The notes below the pieces were generated by a model. That model saw only the letters and a list, made by a program, of their open reading frames with translations. It ran no database searches and was not told where the DNA came from. The position numbers were made by a program, and so were the translations under genes. A DNA stretch of 44,756 bases. It comes from a bacterium (GTDB taxonomy: Bacteria > Patescibacteriota > Minisyncoccia > UBA6257 > WO2-44-18). Shown piece after piece: positions 38,007 to 44,756 of this stretch; the stretch's first letter is position 1; every line of letters begins with the position of its first letter. The stretch is taken from positions 1 to 44,756 of the forward strand of contig JAHFLQ010000005.1 of assembly GCA_023244815.1 (NCBI GenBank), written 5' to 3'.

Positions 38007-38423
38007 CTAACGGGATTTTACCGGCGGATGATTCTTGGGCGGCTTCCAGGATTTCCACTCCCGCAAAGAACGGCGGGAGGCCAATATCCTCTGACGCATT
38101 GGAGCCAACTTTTCTGAAGACATGATGCCGTGACTATTAATGACATACAGCATCGAAAACGCCGCGCGAAGAAATAGGTCCAATTCCTTATTCCACTGAT
38201 CAGTGATCTTCACATCCTCGGCATGTAATGCATCTTGATGCACCATGACGTCGATTGCGAACATCATGTCGAGCACGACCGGCAGGGTCTTTACGATACA
38301 CTCCACTTGGAGGCGCGTACAGCGCTTGCCGCCGCCTTGTACGAACGCTTCCGCGGCATCCTGAAGACACGTGCGGAGATGCGCTGTTTCGCGCTTCGCG
38401 ATCGCTACCGAAACATGAGGCAT
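38007..38423 (-). CDS. Hypothetical helical protein
   Basis: 138 residues, all-helical by composition, no signal peptide (MPHVSVAIAKRETAHLRTCL ... ENKELDL-like middle, Lys/Pro-rich end). GGAGGGG lies 2-4 nt upstream of ATG 38423, TATAGAT a little further, and it has its own terminator, so it is a real gene. The middle (VVLDMMFAIDVMVHQDALHA, LFLRAAFSMLYVINSHG) may pack as a helix bundle such as a four-helix-bundle protein. No family assigned. Between tuf and the PaaX-like gene, in a segment that splits fusA from tuf. Confidence 0.6.
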   Translation of the reverse strand: MPHVSVAIAKRETAHLRTCLQDAAEAFVQGGGKRCTRLQVECIVKTLPVVLDMMFAIDVMVHQDALHAEDVKITDQWNKELDLFLRAAFSMLYVINSHGIMSSEKLAPMRQRILASRRSLREWKSWKPPKNHPPVKSR

Positions 38424-38498
38424 GACCCCTCCAATCTATAAGAACTGACTTAAGATTAATAAAAATCCTCTGCTTTGGCAACAACGCGTAGGTCCCAG

Positions 38499-38534
38499 AA
38501 CTAGGTTATCTTGCGATCGTCAGTTAACCTAGTT
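38499..38534. repeat. Inverted repeat IR-1 upstream of the PaaX-like gene
   Basis: aactaggtta (38499-38508) and taacctagtt (38525-38534) form a 10-bp palindrome around 16 bases. It shares aactaggttatct with IR-2 at 39139-39173. It overlaps the spacer and both hexamers of the promoter, so it may be an operator. Confidence 0.75.
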
Positions 38535-38539
38535 ATAAT
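38511..38539 (+). promoter_or_regulatory. Promoter of the PaaX-like gene
   Basis: TTGCGA (38511-38516) and TATAAT (38534-38539) are 17 bp apart. The start is expected about 6 nt before ATG 38552, so the leader is very short. A protein bound to the IR-1 palindrome would block it. Confidence 0.65.
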
Positions 38540-38551
38540 AAATTTCAATTT

Positions 38552-39136
38552 ATGCGCGGCGAACGATTGTTAAAAGCTTTGGACATTATTGAAACGCTCA
38601 CCTGTAATACGGCTGGGTTTATGGAAGCATTTCTGTCCAGCTCGAAAAGTAAGTACTTGCCCTTATTAAGATTTCGGCCGCGTATTTATAACAGTATGTC
38701 AGAGGGTATCCGAAAAGATGTAAAAGAAAAACAGGAAAGACAGAGGATATATGATCTAATTTCAAGACTCCAAGAAGATGGGCTGATTGAAAAAAGTAAG
38801 CCTGGCCGCTGGTTAATAACGGCCAGGGGTAGGTTAAAGAAAGATAAATTAAAATCTGAATTGGCCAATAGATTGCCTGATCAAAGTTATAAAACTAAAC
38901 CATCTAAAGAGATTATAATTTTTAGTTTTGATATACCAGAAAAATTGAGAAATAGGAGAAATTGGCTTAGATCCACTCTTAAAAATATTGGGCTCTCAAT
39001 GTTGCAGAAAAGTGTTTGGCTCGGCAAGGTAATAATGCCGAAAGATTTTATGGAAGACCTCAAAAAACTGCAATTGCTAAATTATATTGAGATTTTTACC
39101 GTCGGAAAGGCCGGCACTATCAAACAGGTAGTCTGA
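38552..39136 (+). CDS. PaaX-family-like regulator (winged helix plus Cas2-like domain)
   Basis: 194 residues. Residues about 50-105 look like a winged helix (YDLISRLQEDGLIEKSKPGR, WLITARGRLKKDKL); residues about 115-194 look like the Cas2-type ferredoxin fold of PaaX C-terminal domains (KEIIIFSFDIPEKLRNRRNW, LRSTLKNIGLSMLQKSVWLG, VIMPKDFMEDLKKLQLLNYI). Family members act as dimeric repressors; true Cas2 is a nuclease of CRISPR adaptation, but no CRISPR or other cas gene is here. The gene is flanked by IR-1 and IR-2 and lies between fusA and tuf, opposite to both. Autoregulation through IR-1 is likely. Confidence 0.75.
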   Translation: MRGERLLKALDIIETLTCNTAGFMEAFLSSSKSKYLPLLRFRPRIYNSMSEGIRKDVKEKQERQRIYDLISRLQEDGLIEKSKPGRWLITARGRLKKDKLKSELANRLPDQSYKTKPSKEIIIFSFDIPEKLRNRRNWLRSTLKNIGLSMLQKSVWLGKVIMPKDFMEDLKKLQLLNYIEIFTVGKAGTIKQVV

Positions 39137-39138
39137 CT

Positions 39139-39173
39139 AACTAGGTTATCTGACGGTCGTCGGATAACCTAGT
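39139..39173. repeat. Inverted repeat IR-2 downstream of the PaaX-like gene
   Basis: actaggttatc (39140-39150) and gataacctagt (39163-39173), 11 bp perfect, around tgacggtcgtcg. Same arms as IR-1. There is no T tract after it and no other terminator between this gene and the convergent fusA end. Confidence 0.75.
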
Positions 39174-39211
39174 AGAACACCAGAACTGGCGGTTAAGCCT
39201 TGGTACCGAAG

Positions 39212-41323
39212 TTACTTTTTACCCTCCTTGATAAGTTGGGCGACGTTCTGCGGAACCGGTTCGTAATGGTCAAATTCCATCGTGAAGTTACCGCGGCCCT
39301 GGCTCATGGAGCGCAGTTTTGTCGCGTAACCGAACATTTCGGAAAGCGGCACCTTCGCATCAACCACTTTAATGCCGCCAAGGCGGTCGCTCATCTCTTC
39401 TATGCGGCCACGCTTAGAACTTAAATCGCCAGTAACGTCGCCTAAATATTCAGCTGGCGCTAGCACTTGCAATTTCATCACCGGCTCAAGAAGCACTGGC
39501 CTGGCCTTGTTGGCCGCTTCTTTAAAAGCCATGGACCCGGCGATTTTGAAAGCGGCCTCCGAAGAGTCTACTTCGTGGAAAGAGCCGTCAAAAAGCGTTA
39601 CTTGCACGTCGATCATTGGGAAACCGGCAACCACGCCCTTGGTCATCGCCTCTTTTACGCCTTTTTCCGTTGGCGCGATGAATTCCTTTGGCACCGCGCC
39701 GCCTTTAATTTCGTCAATAAATTCAAAACCTTTGCCGCGTTCCAGCGGCTCCACCTTCAGCCAAACATGGCCGTACTGACCCTTACCGCCGGACTGGCGG
39801 ATATACTTACCTTCGGCTTCCGCTTCGGCCTGCACGGTTTCTTTATAGGCAACCTGGGGACGGCCGACATTGGACTCCACACCAAACTCGCGCTTCATCC
39901 GATCTACGATAATTTCCAGGTGTAATTCGCCCATACCGGAGATGATCGTCTCTCCTGTTTCCGGGTCTCCCGCGACGCGAAAAGTTGGGTCTTCGTCGGC
40001 CAAACGCCGCAAAGCCAGACTCATTTTTTCCTGGTCAGCTTTAGTTTTCGGATCGATGCGTATGCCAATGACCGGCTCTGGGAAGGTGATCTTTTCTAGG
40101 ACGATCGTTTTTTCAGAATCGCAGAGCGTATCGCCAGTGGTGGTATCCTTTAGGCCGACCAGCGCGCCGATTTCGCCGGCGTAAATCTCATCTATTTCTT
40201 CGCGCTGATTGGCATGCATTTTCACGATGCGGCTGATGCGCTCTTGTTTATTTTTACTGGAATTTAAAACGTAGCTTCCTTTCTTGAGGGTGCCGGAATA
40301 AACACGGAAGAAGGTCAGGGAACCGACGAATGGGTCGGTAGCAATCTTGAAAGCCAGCGCCGCGAACGGTTCGGCATCGCTAGCTTTTCTAACAATATCC
40401 GCGCCCCTAGAATCGGTGCCTTTAGCCGGGCGGATACCATCCATATCCACCGGAGAGGGCAGATAGTCCACCACGCCGTCGAGTATCAGCTGAACGCCCT
40501 TATTTTTTAAAGCAGAACCGCAAAAGATCGGGATAATTTTTAATTTTAGGCAAGCGGCGCGAAGGAGAGTTTTTAATACTTCCAGGCTCGGCTCTTTGCC
40601 TTCCAAATACTCGCTCATAGCTTTGTCGTCCTGTTCAACAATTTTCTCCACTAAAGCGTGGCGGTATTTTTTTGCCTCGGCTTGCCACTTTTCTGGAATG
40701 TCCAGTTCAACTATTTTTTCTCCCTTTTCGCCTTCAAAGTGGTAGGCTTTCATCCGCATCAGATCGATAACACCCTCAAAGGCAGATTCCGCACCCATCG
40801 GAATTTGCACCGGCATCGCGTGCGGATTCAAGCGCTCATGAATGGACTTCACGTCGGCAACAAAATCCGCGCCCATCCGATCCATTTTATTAATGAAGCA
40901 GATGCGCGGTACGCCATAGTCGTCGGCATAACGCCAGTTGGTTTCCGATTGCGGCTCCACGCCAGAAACGCCGTCAAACACCACCACCGCGCCATCCAGC
41001 ACGCGGAGCGAGCGCTTTACTTCCACGGTAAAATCAATGTGGCCGGGGGTGTCGATCAGATTGAAGCGAACCTCTTTGCTTTTATCGCCGTGGGCGTAGG
41101 TCGGGACCCAGAAAGCGGTCGTGGCGGCGGCGGTGATAGTGATGCCGCGCTCGCGCTCCTGTTCCATCCAGTCCATCACTGTATCGCCAGTGTGTACTTC
41201 GCCGATTTTGTGGGAAACACCAGTATAAAAAAGTACGCGCTCGGACACGGTCGTCTTGCCCGCGTCGATGTGAGCGATAATTCCAAAATCACGGATTCTA
41301 TCTAAAGGGTATAGTCTGGGCAT
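39212..41323 (-). CDS. fusA: Elongation factor G
   Basis: 703 residues. G1 [17 protein letters not shown], effector [15 protein letters not shown]3 [13 protein letters not shown]4 [10 protein letters not shown]; domain IV with [15 protein letters not shown] and domain [16 protein letters not shown]. Drives translocation. GGAG lies about 10 nt upstream of ATG 41323 but is paired with CTCC in helix C of the upstream RNA element, so translation is probably controlled. Third gene after rpsL and rpsG. Confidence 0.98.
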   Translation of the reverse strand: MPRLYPLDRIRDFGIIAHIDAGKTTVSERVLFYTGVSHKIGEVHTGDTVMDWMEQERERGITITAAATTAFWVPTYAHGDKSKEVRFNLIDTPGHIDFTVEVKRSLRVLDGAVVVFDGVSGVEPQSETNWRYADDYGVPRICFINKMDRMGADFVADVKSIHERLNPHAMPVQIPMGAESAFEGVIDLMRMKAYHFEGEKGEKIVELDIPEKWQAEAKKYRHALVEKIVEQDDKAMSEYLEGKEPSLEVLKTLLRAACLKLKIIPIFCGSALKNKGVQLILDGVVDYLPSPVDMDGIRPAKGTDSRGADIVRKASDAEPFAALAFKIATDPFVGSLTFFRVYSGTLKKGSYVLNSSKNKQERISRIVKMHANQREEIDEIYAGEIGALVGLKDTTTGDTLCDSEKTIVLEKITFPEPVIGIRIDPKTKADQEKMSLALRRLADEDPTFRVAGDPETGETIISGMGELHLEIIVDRMKREFGVESNVGRPQVAYKETVQAEAEAEGKYIRQSGGKGQYGHVWLKVEPLERGKGFEFIDEIKGGAVPKEFIAPTEKGVKEAMTKGVVAGFPMIDVQVTLFDGSFHEVDSSEAAFKIAGSMAFKEAANKARPVLLEPVMKLQVLAPAEYLGDVTGDLSSKRGRIEEMSDRLGGIKVVDAKVPLSEMFGYATKLRSMSQGRGNFTMEFDHYEPVPQNVAQLIKEGKK

Positions 41324-41532
41324 GCCAATTTTATCTCCAAGCGTAGCGAGGAGCTATAAAATTGAGCACCCCGTTAGATGCGGGAAAAGCTAGAAGGCTT
41401 TCATCCATTCGACTATTATTTTTTGATTTCTTATTTGATAGACTGTTCATAGATTTACCGATATCTAACGGGGTAAGGGTTTTGTTACTGAAATTCGTTC
41501 GGTTATCACCTCCGAATTTCAGACAAAGCCCC
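41324..41532 (-). promoter_or_regulatory. Three-helix RNA element upstream of fusA (copy 2)
   Basis: Minus-strand order: helix B (41488-41497 with 41513-41522, extended by taaggg-ttttgt 41474-41485 with its partner at about 41523-41535), helix A (identical ccccgttagat stem, 41369-41379 with 41463-41473, enclosing 83 nt), linker TGCTC, helix C (41327-41338 with 41350-41363, two bulged bases, loop TCGCTAC), then 3 nt and ATG. Twenty-five bases around the helix A arm equal copy 1, and helices B and C keep pairing through changed bases. The outer part of helix B reaches into the rpsG stop codon. Helix C includes the GGAG of fusA. Confidence 0.72.
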
Positions 41533-42000
41533 TTACCAGCTGAAGTGGGCAAAAGCACGGTTGGCTTCGGCCATGCGGTGCATGTCCTGCTTCTTTTTAA
41601 TCGCGGCACCTTCATTTTTGGAAGCTAGTATAATTTCCTCGGCTAGTTTGGCAGCCATTGGTTTTCCTTTTTTGGCCCGGGCAACGGAAATAATCCAGCG
41701 AACTGCTAAAACGAATTTTCGGTCCGGACGAACTTCTATCGGTACCTGATAGTTAGCGCCACCAACGCGCCGGGTAGCGGTTTCTACCGCCGGAGCGGCA
41801 TTCTCCATTGCTTTTTCAAAAACTTTCATAGGATCTTCTTTCGTGTCCTTTTGGATTTTCTCGAAAGCATCATACATTATTTTTTCCGCCGCCCATTTTT
41901 TACCATCCTGCATAAGATAGTTAATGAATCGGCCAACAATAACGCTGCCGTGTTTCAAGTCCGGCTTCCGTTCTCTTTTATAATTTTGTTTTTTGCGCAT
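41533..42000 (-). CDS. rpsG: Ribosomal protein S7
   Basis: 155 residues. VGRFINYLMQDGKKWAAEKI, NAAPAVETATRRVGGANYQV, VPIEVRPDRKFVLAVRW and the C-terminal HRMAEANRAFAHFSW. Organises the 30S head; in E. coli it represses the str operon. The stop codon is part of the next RNA element. Confidence 0.97.
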   Translation of the reverse strand: MRKKQNYKRERKPDLKHGSVIVGRFINYLMQDGKKWAAEKIMYDAFEKIQKDTKEDPMKVFEKAMENAAPAVETATRRVGGANYQVPIEVRPDRKFVLAVRWIISVARAKKGKPMAAKLAEEIILASKNEGAAIKKKQDMHRMAEANRAFAHFSW

Positions 42001-42015
42001 CTGATTTTCTATTTT

Positions 42016-42435
42016 TTATTGCCCCGTTTTGGGCCTCTTGGCTCCATACTTGGACCGCTGCTGCTTACGCGCCTCTACTCCCGTAGCATCCAAAGTACCA
42101 CGGACAATGTGGTAGCGCACACCCGGCAGATCTTTTACGCGGCCGCCGCGGACAATTACGATAGAGTGCTCTTGTAAATTATGGCCTTCGCCCGGAATAT
42201 AGGCGGTGATTTCCATTCCATTCGTCAGCCGCACGCGAGCGACTTTTCGCAAAGCGGAGTTTGGCTTTTTCGGCGTAGTGGTAAAAACCTTAATGCATAC
42301 TCCCCGCTTGAACGGAGCCGGCACTTCCATCGGCCGGTTTTTTAAAAAGTTAAAATACCGCGTCATTGCCGGCGCTTTGGATTTATAGTTCATTTTCTTC
42401 CGTCCTTTGCGGACCAACTGTCGGATCGTAGGCAT
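42016..42435 (-). CDS. rpsL: Ribosomal protein S12
   Basis: 139 residues. [40 protein letters not shown] with the streptomycin-region lysine, [20 protein letters not shown]. About 13 residues longer than E. coli between P-A and K-R-G-V-C ([19 protein letters not shown]). Decoding-centre protein. The promoter at 42452-42481 gives a leader of only about 10 nt. Confidence 0.97.
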   Translation of the reverse strand: MPTIRQLVRKGRKKMNYKSKAPAMTRYFNFLKNRPMEVPAPFKRGVCIKVFTTTPKKPNSALRKVARVRLTNGMEITAYIPGEGHNLQEHSIVIVRGGRVKDLPGVRYHIVRGTLDATGVEARKQQRSKYGAKRPKTGQ

Positions 42436-42451
42436 ACAATATGTAGAGAAA

Positions 42452-42481
42452 ACTGTAGCAAAAAAACCCGACTCAAGTCAA
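42452..42481 (-). promoter_or_regulatory. Promoter of rpsL-rpsG-fusA
   Basis: On the minus strand TTGACT (42476-42481) and TACAGT (42452-42457) are 18 bp apart. Start expected about 10 nt before the rpsL ATG. Confidence 0.65.
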
Positions 42482-42487
42482 CTCGTT

Positions 42488-43126
42488 TTAGAACAGCGCA
42501 GCAGGGCCAACAAGCAGTTTGTAAATAACCCCGACAATCGGGACTAAAAATTGAAAGCCAAAAAATATAAATAGAAGGAGGAGCCAAAATCCGTAACGAG
42601 TTAAGAATTGCTGGAGTGGATACAAGCTTCTCGGTAAAACAGCGAAAAGCATATTTGAGCCGTCCAGCGGAGGCAGCGGGACCAGGTTAAAAACCGCGAG
42701 CAATATGTTAATAAAAACAATGTAACTCAGTGTTTCGCTAAAACCCGCTAAAGACCCGGAAAATGCTGGCAAGCCAAGTTGCAAGATTAAACCAAAAATT
42801 GCGGCTACAATTAAATTACTCAAAGGCCCGGCCGCGCCAACAATTCCCGCCCCCCTCCTCGGGTTTTTTAAATTATATGGATTATACGGCACTGGTTTTG
42901 CCCATCCCAAGACAAACGCACCGCCGGAAAGCAAAAATAAAGATATCGGCAGAAGAATCGACCCAAAAAGATCCAGGTGTTTCAAAGGATTAAGAGTAAG
43001 CCGCCCGGCGTCTCTAGCGGTCGTATCACCTAGCTTCAGCGCCGCTAGGCCGTGTGAAACTTCGTGAATAATCACGGAGAAAATCAACACGGCCAGCTGG
43101 AAGATTAGGGCCAGAATGTTGTTCAT
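42488..43126 (-). CDS. M50 family site-2 protease-like zinc metalloprotease
   Basis: 212 residues with about six membrane helices. The zinc motif H-E-x-x-H is in VIIHEVSHGLAALKLGD (about 20-36) within the first helix, and the third ligand is in NLVPLPPLDGSNML (about 150-163). The short form without PDZ domain matches the YwhC/rhomboid-like small M50 group. It would cut proteins inside the membrane; substrates unknown. Leaderless: TAGAAT ends 6 nt before ATG 43126. The str promoter begins right behind its stop codon. Confidence 0.92.
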   Translation of the reverse strand: MNNILALIFQLAVLIFSVIIHEVSHGLAALKLGDTTARDAGRLTLNPLKHLDLFGSILLPISLFLLSGGAFVLGWAKPVPYNPYNLKNPRRGAGIVGAAGPLSNLIVAAIFGLILQLGLPAFSGSLAGFSETLSYIVFINILLAVFNLVPLPPLDGSNMLFAVLPRSLYPLQQFLTRYGFWLLLLFIFFGFQFLVPIVGVIYKLLVGPAALF

Positions 43127-43132
43127 GCCTTA

Positions 43133-43138
43133 ATTCTA
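43133..43138 (-). promoter_or_regulatory. -10 box (leaderless start) of the M50 gene
   Basis: TAGAAT on the minus strand, 6 nt before ATG 43126; no Shine-Dalgarno sequence. Confidence 0.55.
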
Positions 43139-43157
43139 CAGGACTTGAAGTAAAGCG

Positions 43158-43185
43158 ACAAAAAGCCCACGACGTTTCGTGGGCT
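43158..43185 (-). terminator. Terminator of the DUF4406-like gene
   Basis: agcccacga (43164-43172) pairs with tcgtgggct (43177-43185) around cgtt, and T-rich sequence follows on the minus strand. Confidence 0.85.
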
Positions 43186-43198
43186 GGTACTTTACATT

Positions 43199-43675
43199 CT
43201 ATAGCGGATCTGGGAATAACGGATGTTGGGATGGTGGAACGTCACTGTCTTCGCGAAGCCCACTGCATTTCTTGCAAATGGACCTGTTGGCACCAAGCAT
43301 TTTGGCGATTCGCGTGGCTGCGGCGTCAAATTCCTCGCCGCATTTTTCACACTTCACCGGATAAATCCAGCGGTATTCCACTGGCCGTCCAGCTTTTTCG
43401 GCGTTGGCGATGCCATACTGCATGCCTCTGGAGATACCGCGGTCAACGTAAACCACTGTCGCTTCGGCTACTGATCCCCAAACCAAACCGGCATCAATGC
43501 CATGTTGGCGTTCCGCTGAAATCTCGTCTTTCAAAACTCCCGGCTGGGTGTAGAGCAGATGGCTCGCGATCGGCGCCTCACCGCGGAGCAGGCAGTCGCG
43601 CAAACAAGCGCGGGCATATTTCACATTTTCTTCCACATCTCCGGCATACGGACTTTCCAAAATCACTCGCCGCAT
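43199..43675 (-). CDS. DUF4406/nucleoside deoxyribosyltransferase-like protein with zinc ribbon
   Basis: 158 residues. The first 105 match the phage-type DUF4406/DUF7768 pattern related to nucleoside 2-deoxyribosyltransferases: VILESPYAGDVEENVKYARA, RGEAPIASHLLYTQPGVL, ERQHGIDAGLVWGSVAEATV, VVYVDRGISRGMQYGIANAE, VEYRWI. A zinc ribbon is joined at the end (CEKCGEEFDAAATRIAKMLG to CKKCSG, about 109-141), which I do not expect in this family. Possibly a nucleotide-modifying or nucleotide-sensing enzyme of phage origin. AGAGG precedes ATG 43675. Confidence 0.7.
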   Translation of the reverse strand: MRRVILESPYAGDVEENVKYARACLRDCLLRGEAPIASHLLYTQPGVLKDEISAERQHGIDAGLVWGSVAEATVVYVDRGISRGMQYGIANAEKAGRPVEYRWIYPVKCEKCGEEFDAAATRIAKMLGANRSICKKCSGLREDSDVPPSQHPLFPDPL

Positions 43676-43729
43676 AAAAACCTCTTCTAAAAAACTGAAA
43701 ATATTCTATCCCATCCAACCCCTTCAACA

Positions 43730-43972
43730 CAAGCCGCAAAAACATACACTACCCTACGGGTAGTGCTTTCGCCGACGAAAGCGTTTTATCAATAGTTTGG
43801 TCGTAGGCTGGGTTGGTCTGTGGCACATCCCGCAGGCGCGCTAGCTTGGTTCGCTTGTTATAATCTTCTGCCAACAAGCGATAGCGCGCCGAGGGTGAAG
43901 AAAACTTTTTCGTTGGAAAAAAGTTATTCTGGTGACACGGAGCAAGCCGGCCGAGAGACCAATATACCTATG
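43730..43972 (+). other. Gene-free stretch with hairpins, dispersed motif and extended -10 box
   Basis: Between the DUF4406-like gene and the RRM gene about 300 bp hold no gene. Two perfect hairpins stand side by side (actaccc-tac-gggtagt near 43748-43764 and gctttcg-ccga-cgaaagc near 43765-43782). Then comes the second copy of the 20-bp motif (43796-43815; see 1074) and TGTTATAAT (-10 at 43859-43864) with no start codon at leaderless distance. A transcript from about 43872 would end at the terminator at 43979-44004, about 130 nt, and contains a hairpin aacttttt/aaaaaagtt. It may be a small RNA. Confidence 0.4.
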
Positions 43973-43978
43973 AAAAAC

Positions 43979-44004
43979 AAAAACACCCCTTTCAGGGTGT
44001 TTTT
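43979..44004. terminator. Bidirectional terminator after the RRM gene
   Basis: aaaaacaccc (43979-43988) pairs with gggtgttttt (43995-44004) around ctttca. A's before and T's after allow use on both strands. Confidence 0.85.
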
Positions 44005-44015
44005 GCGGTAAACGC

Positions 44016-44315
44016 TTACCAGTTTCCACCTCGACCTCCGCGATCACCCCCTCTGTCTGAGCGAGGCTCCATCGGCCGAGCTTCATTGACGGTAATTTTC
44101 CGTCCGTCCACGTCTTTGCCATTGAACATTTCAATAGCCTTGGTCGCTTCCTCATCATTTTCCATCTCGACGAATCCGAAACCACGGGAACGGCCGGACA
44201 TTTTATCCGTAATGACGGTGGCGGAATTGACTTTGCCAGTGGCCTCAAAAGTCTGTTTTAAAGACTCATCAGTCGTGGTCCAAGCCAAATTGCCAACATA
44301 CAATTTTTTAGCCAT
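44016..44315 (-). CDS. RRM RNA-binding protein (Rbp-like)
   Basis: 99 residues, one RRM domain plus a short Gly/Arg tail. RNP2 is KLYVGNLAW (4-12) and RNP1 is RSRGFGFVEM (42-51). The tail (RSDRGGDRGGRGGNW) is the type seen in small bacterial Rbp proteins, which bind U-rich RNA and are often cold-induced in cyanobacteria. Upstream lies a gene-free 130 bp with hairpins that may be a regulatory leader. Confidence 0.93.
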   Translation of the reverse strand: MAKKLYVGNLAWTTTDESLKQTFEATGKVNSATVITDKMSGRSRGFGFVEMENDEEATKAIEMFNGKDVDGRKITVNEARPMEPRSDRGGDRGGRGGNW

Positions 44316-44442
44316 TAATATTTTTTAACCTAACCTTATCGTTGTAAGCACTAACTCGACACTCCAGTGGCCGCTTTTATTAATAAAGCCACACGAACAC
44401 TTACAATACAGCAAGCGTACTCCTGCCGCTGGCAAATGTCAA
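44316..44442 (-). promoter_or_regulatory. Possible structured leader of the RRM gene
   Basis: No gene. ttgtaag (44342-44348) pairs with cttacaa (44400-44406) and encloses gtggc/gccac (44367-44371 with 44388-44392) with an A+T-rich top. On the minus strand TTGACA (44437-44442) may be a -35 box, but no good -10 is 16-18 bp away. A long structured leader would fit temperature-controlled expression of an RRM protein; this is inference. Confidence 0.4.
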
Positions 44443-44445
44443 ATC

Positions 44446-44756
44446 CTATTTAAGATTGCTGATCGCCTGCTGGCTCGCATCGTGGCGCGCTTTCAAAATG
44501 TTGGTAAGCGTGTTGAATTGCTGGGCAACCCTCTGGAGCGCGGTCGGCGCCTTCACCCAGTGGAGCTGGTCCTGCTGTTTCTTGAAGTCCGAAACCACCG
44601 TGCTCGCGAAATTTCCCGCGTCGTTGGTCGCGAAGATCAGCCACCAGGGATGGCCCTGCGCGATATTGCCCTTACCGTCCACTGTAAAAGCGTGGTAGTA
44701 AGCCACCGGAATGAATCCGAAAAGTTTAGCCGGCCGTTTGTATTCAACCTTCAGCG
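44446..44756 (-). CDS. Unknown protein, C-terminal part (5' truncated by window edge)
   Basis: The frame is open to the right edge, so the start lies outside; the GTG at 44706 is internal. About 102 residues are visible: LKVEYKRPAKLFGFIP, YYHAFTVDGKGNIAQGHPWW, LIFATNDAGNFASTVVSDFK and a helical C-terminus (LQRVAQQFNTLTNILKARHD). Family not recognised. Confidence 0.6.
   Translation of the reverse strand, partial: LKVEYKRPAKLFGFIPVAYYHAFTVDGKGNIAQGHPWWLIFATNDAGNFASTVVSDFKKQQDQLHWVKAPTALQRVAQQFNTLTNILKARHDASQQAISNLK

Noticed and set aside
38552-39136. CRISPR-Cas locus based on the Cas2-like domain
   Set aside because: No repeat-spacer array and no cas1 or effector gene. The two palindromes flanking the gene are not an array, and the N-terminal winged helix points to a PaaX-type regulator.
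39139-39173. IR-2 as an ordinary terminator
   Set aside because: The stem is perfect but no T tract follows on either strand, and the arms equal IR-1 at a promoter, so a protein-binding or repeat role is more likely.
1-44756. tRNA or rRNA genes
   Set aside because: I looked for the TTCGA arm with matching acceptor stems and for rRNA signatures on both strands and found none that hold up; a tRNAscan run would be decisive.

Overview
The window looks like a chromosomal segment of a Candidate Phyla Radiation (Patescibacteria, probably Paceibacteria/Parcubacteria-type) bacterium. This is inference from four things. The long ribosomal-protein operon goes directly from rpsE to rplO with no rpmD (L30), a known hallmark of that radiation. 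Many intergenic gaps are very short. Several small one-TM or globular proteins have no assignable function. Many core genes carry a TATAAT-type -10 box only 6-9 nt before the start codon, so their mRNAs are leaderless. No tRNA, rRNA, CRISPR array or transposase was recognised.

Layout. 1-1170: the end of a glycine-leucine repeat membrane protein, then about 900 bp without a gene that holds three promoters and at least two structured RNAs of unknown identity. 1171-7392 (+): glycosyltransferase, greA-lysS, serS, a small membrane protein, alr and an ftsQ-like gene. 7475-9286 (+): a three-gene membrane system (MotA/ExbB-like channel subunit, a one-TM partner with an exported domain, and a two-TM protein). 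9745-15265 (-): thiolase, fused hydratase/3-hydroxyacyl-CoA dehydrogenase and acyl-CoA dehydrogenase, a near-complete beta-oxidation set that is unexpected in this kind of genome. 15357-21842 (+): small membrane protein, ychF, an apparent insertion (unknown gene plus an NCS1-type transporter) that leaves a second ychF tail behind it, a VirD4/HerA-like ATPase pair, and a frameshifted exported protein. 21875-24693 (-): PD-(D/E)XK nuclease, murC and a one-TM protein. 24746-36557 (-): map, adk, secY and the spc/S10 ribosomal clusters. 36582-42435 (-): tuf, fusA, rpsG and rpsL, interrupted between fusA and tuf by a hypothetical gene and a PaaX/Cas2-fold regulator flanked by two copies of one inverted repeat. 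42488-44756 (-): M50 metalloprotease, a DUF4406-like protein with a zinc ribbon, an RRM RNA-binding protein and a truncated unknown gene.

The strongest candidate for something undescribed is a roughly 210-225 nt RNA element present twice, directly upstream of the rplO and fusA start codons. Both copies have the same three-helix plan. One helix is identical in sequence and the other two differ by compensatory base changes. The helix nearest the gene ends 3-4 nt before the ATG and, at fusA, buries the GGAG ribosome-binding site. This looks like a shared cis-regulatory RNA of translation genes, one copy lying exactly where rpmD would be.

Two initiation styles coexist. Housekeeping genes (greA, serS, alr, ychF, murC, adk, M50 protease and others) are leaderless. 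Accessory genes (beta-oxidation set, channel triad, transporter, small membrane proteins, DUF4406-like gene) have clear Shine-Dalgarno sequences. This fits partial acquisition of the accessory genes, but base composition was only judged by eye.
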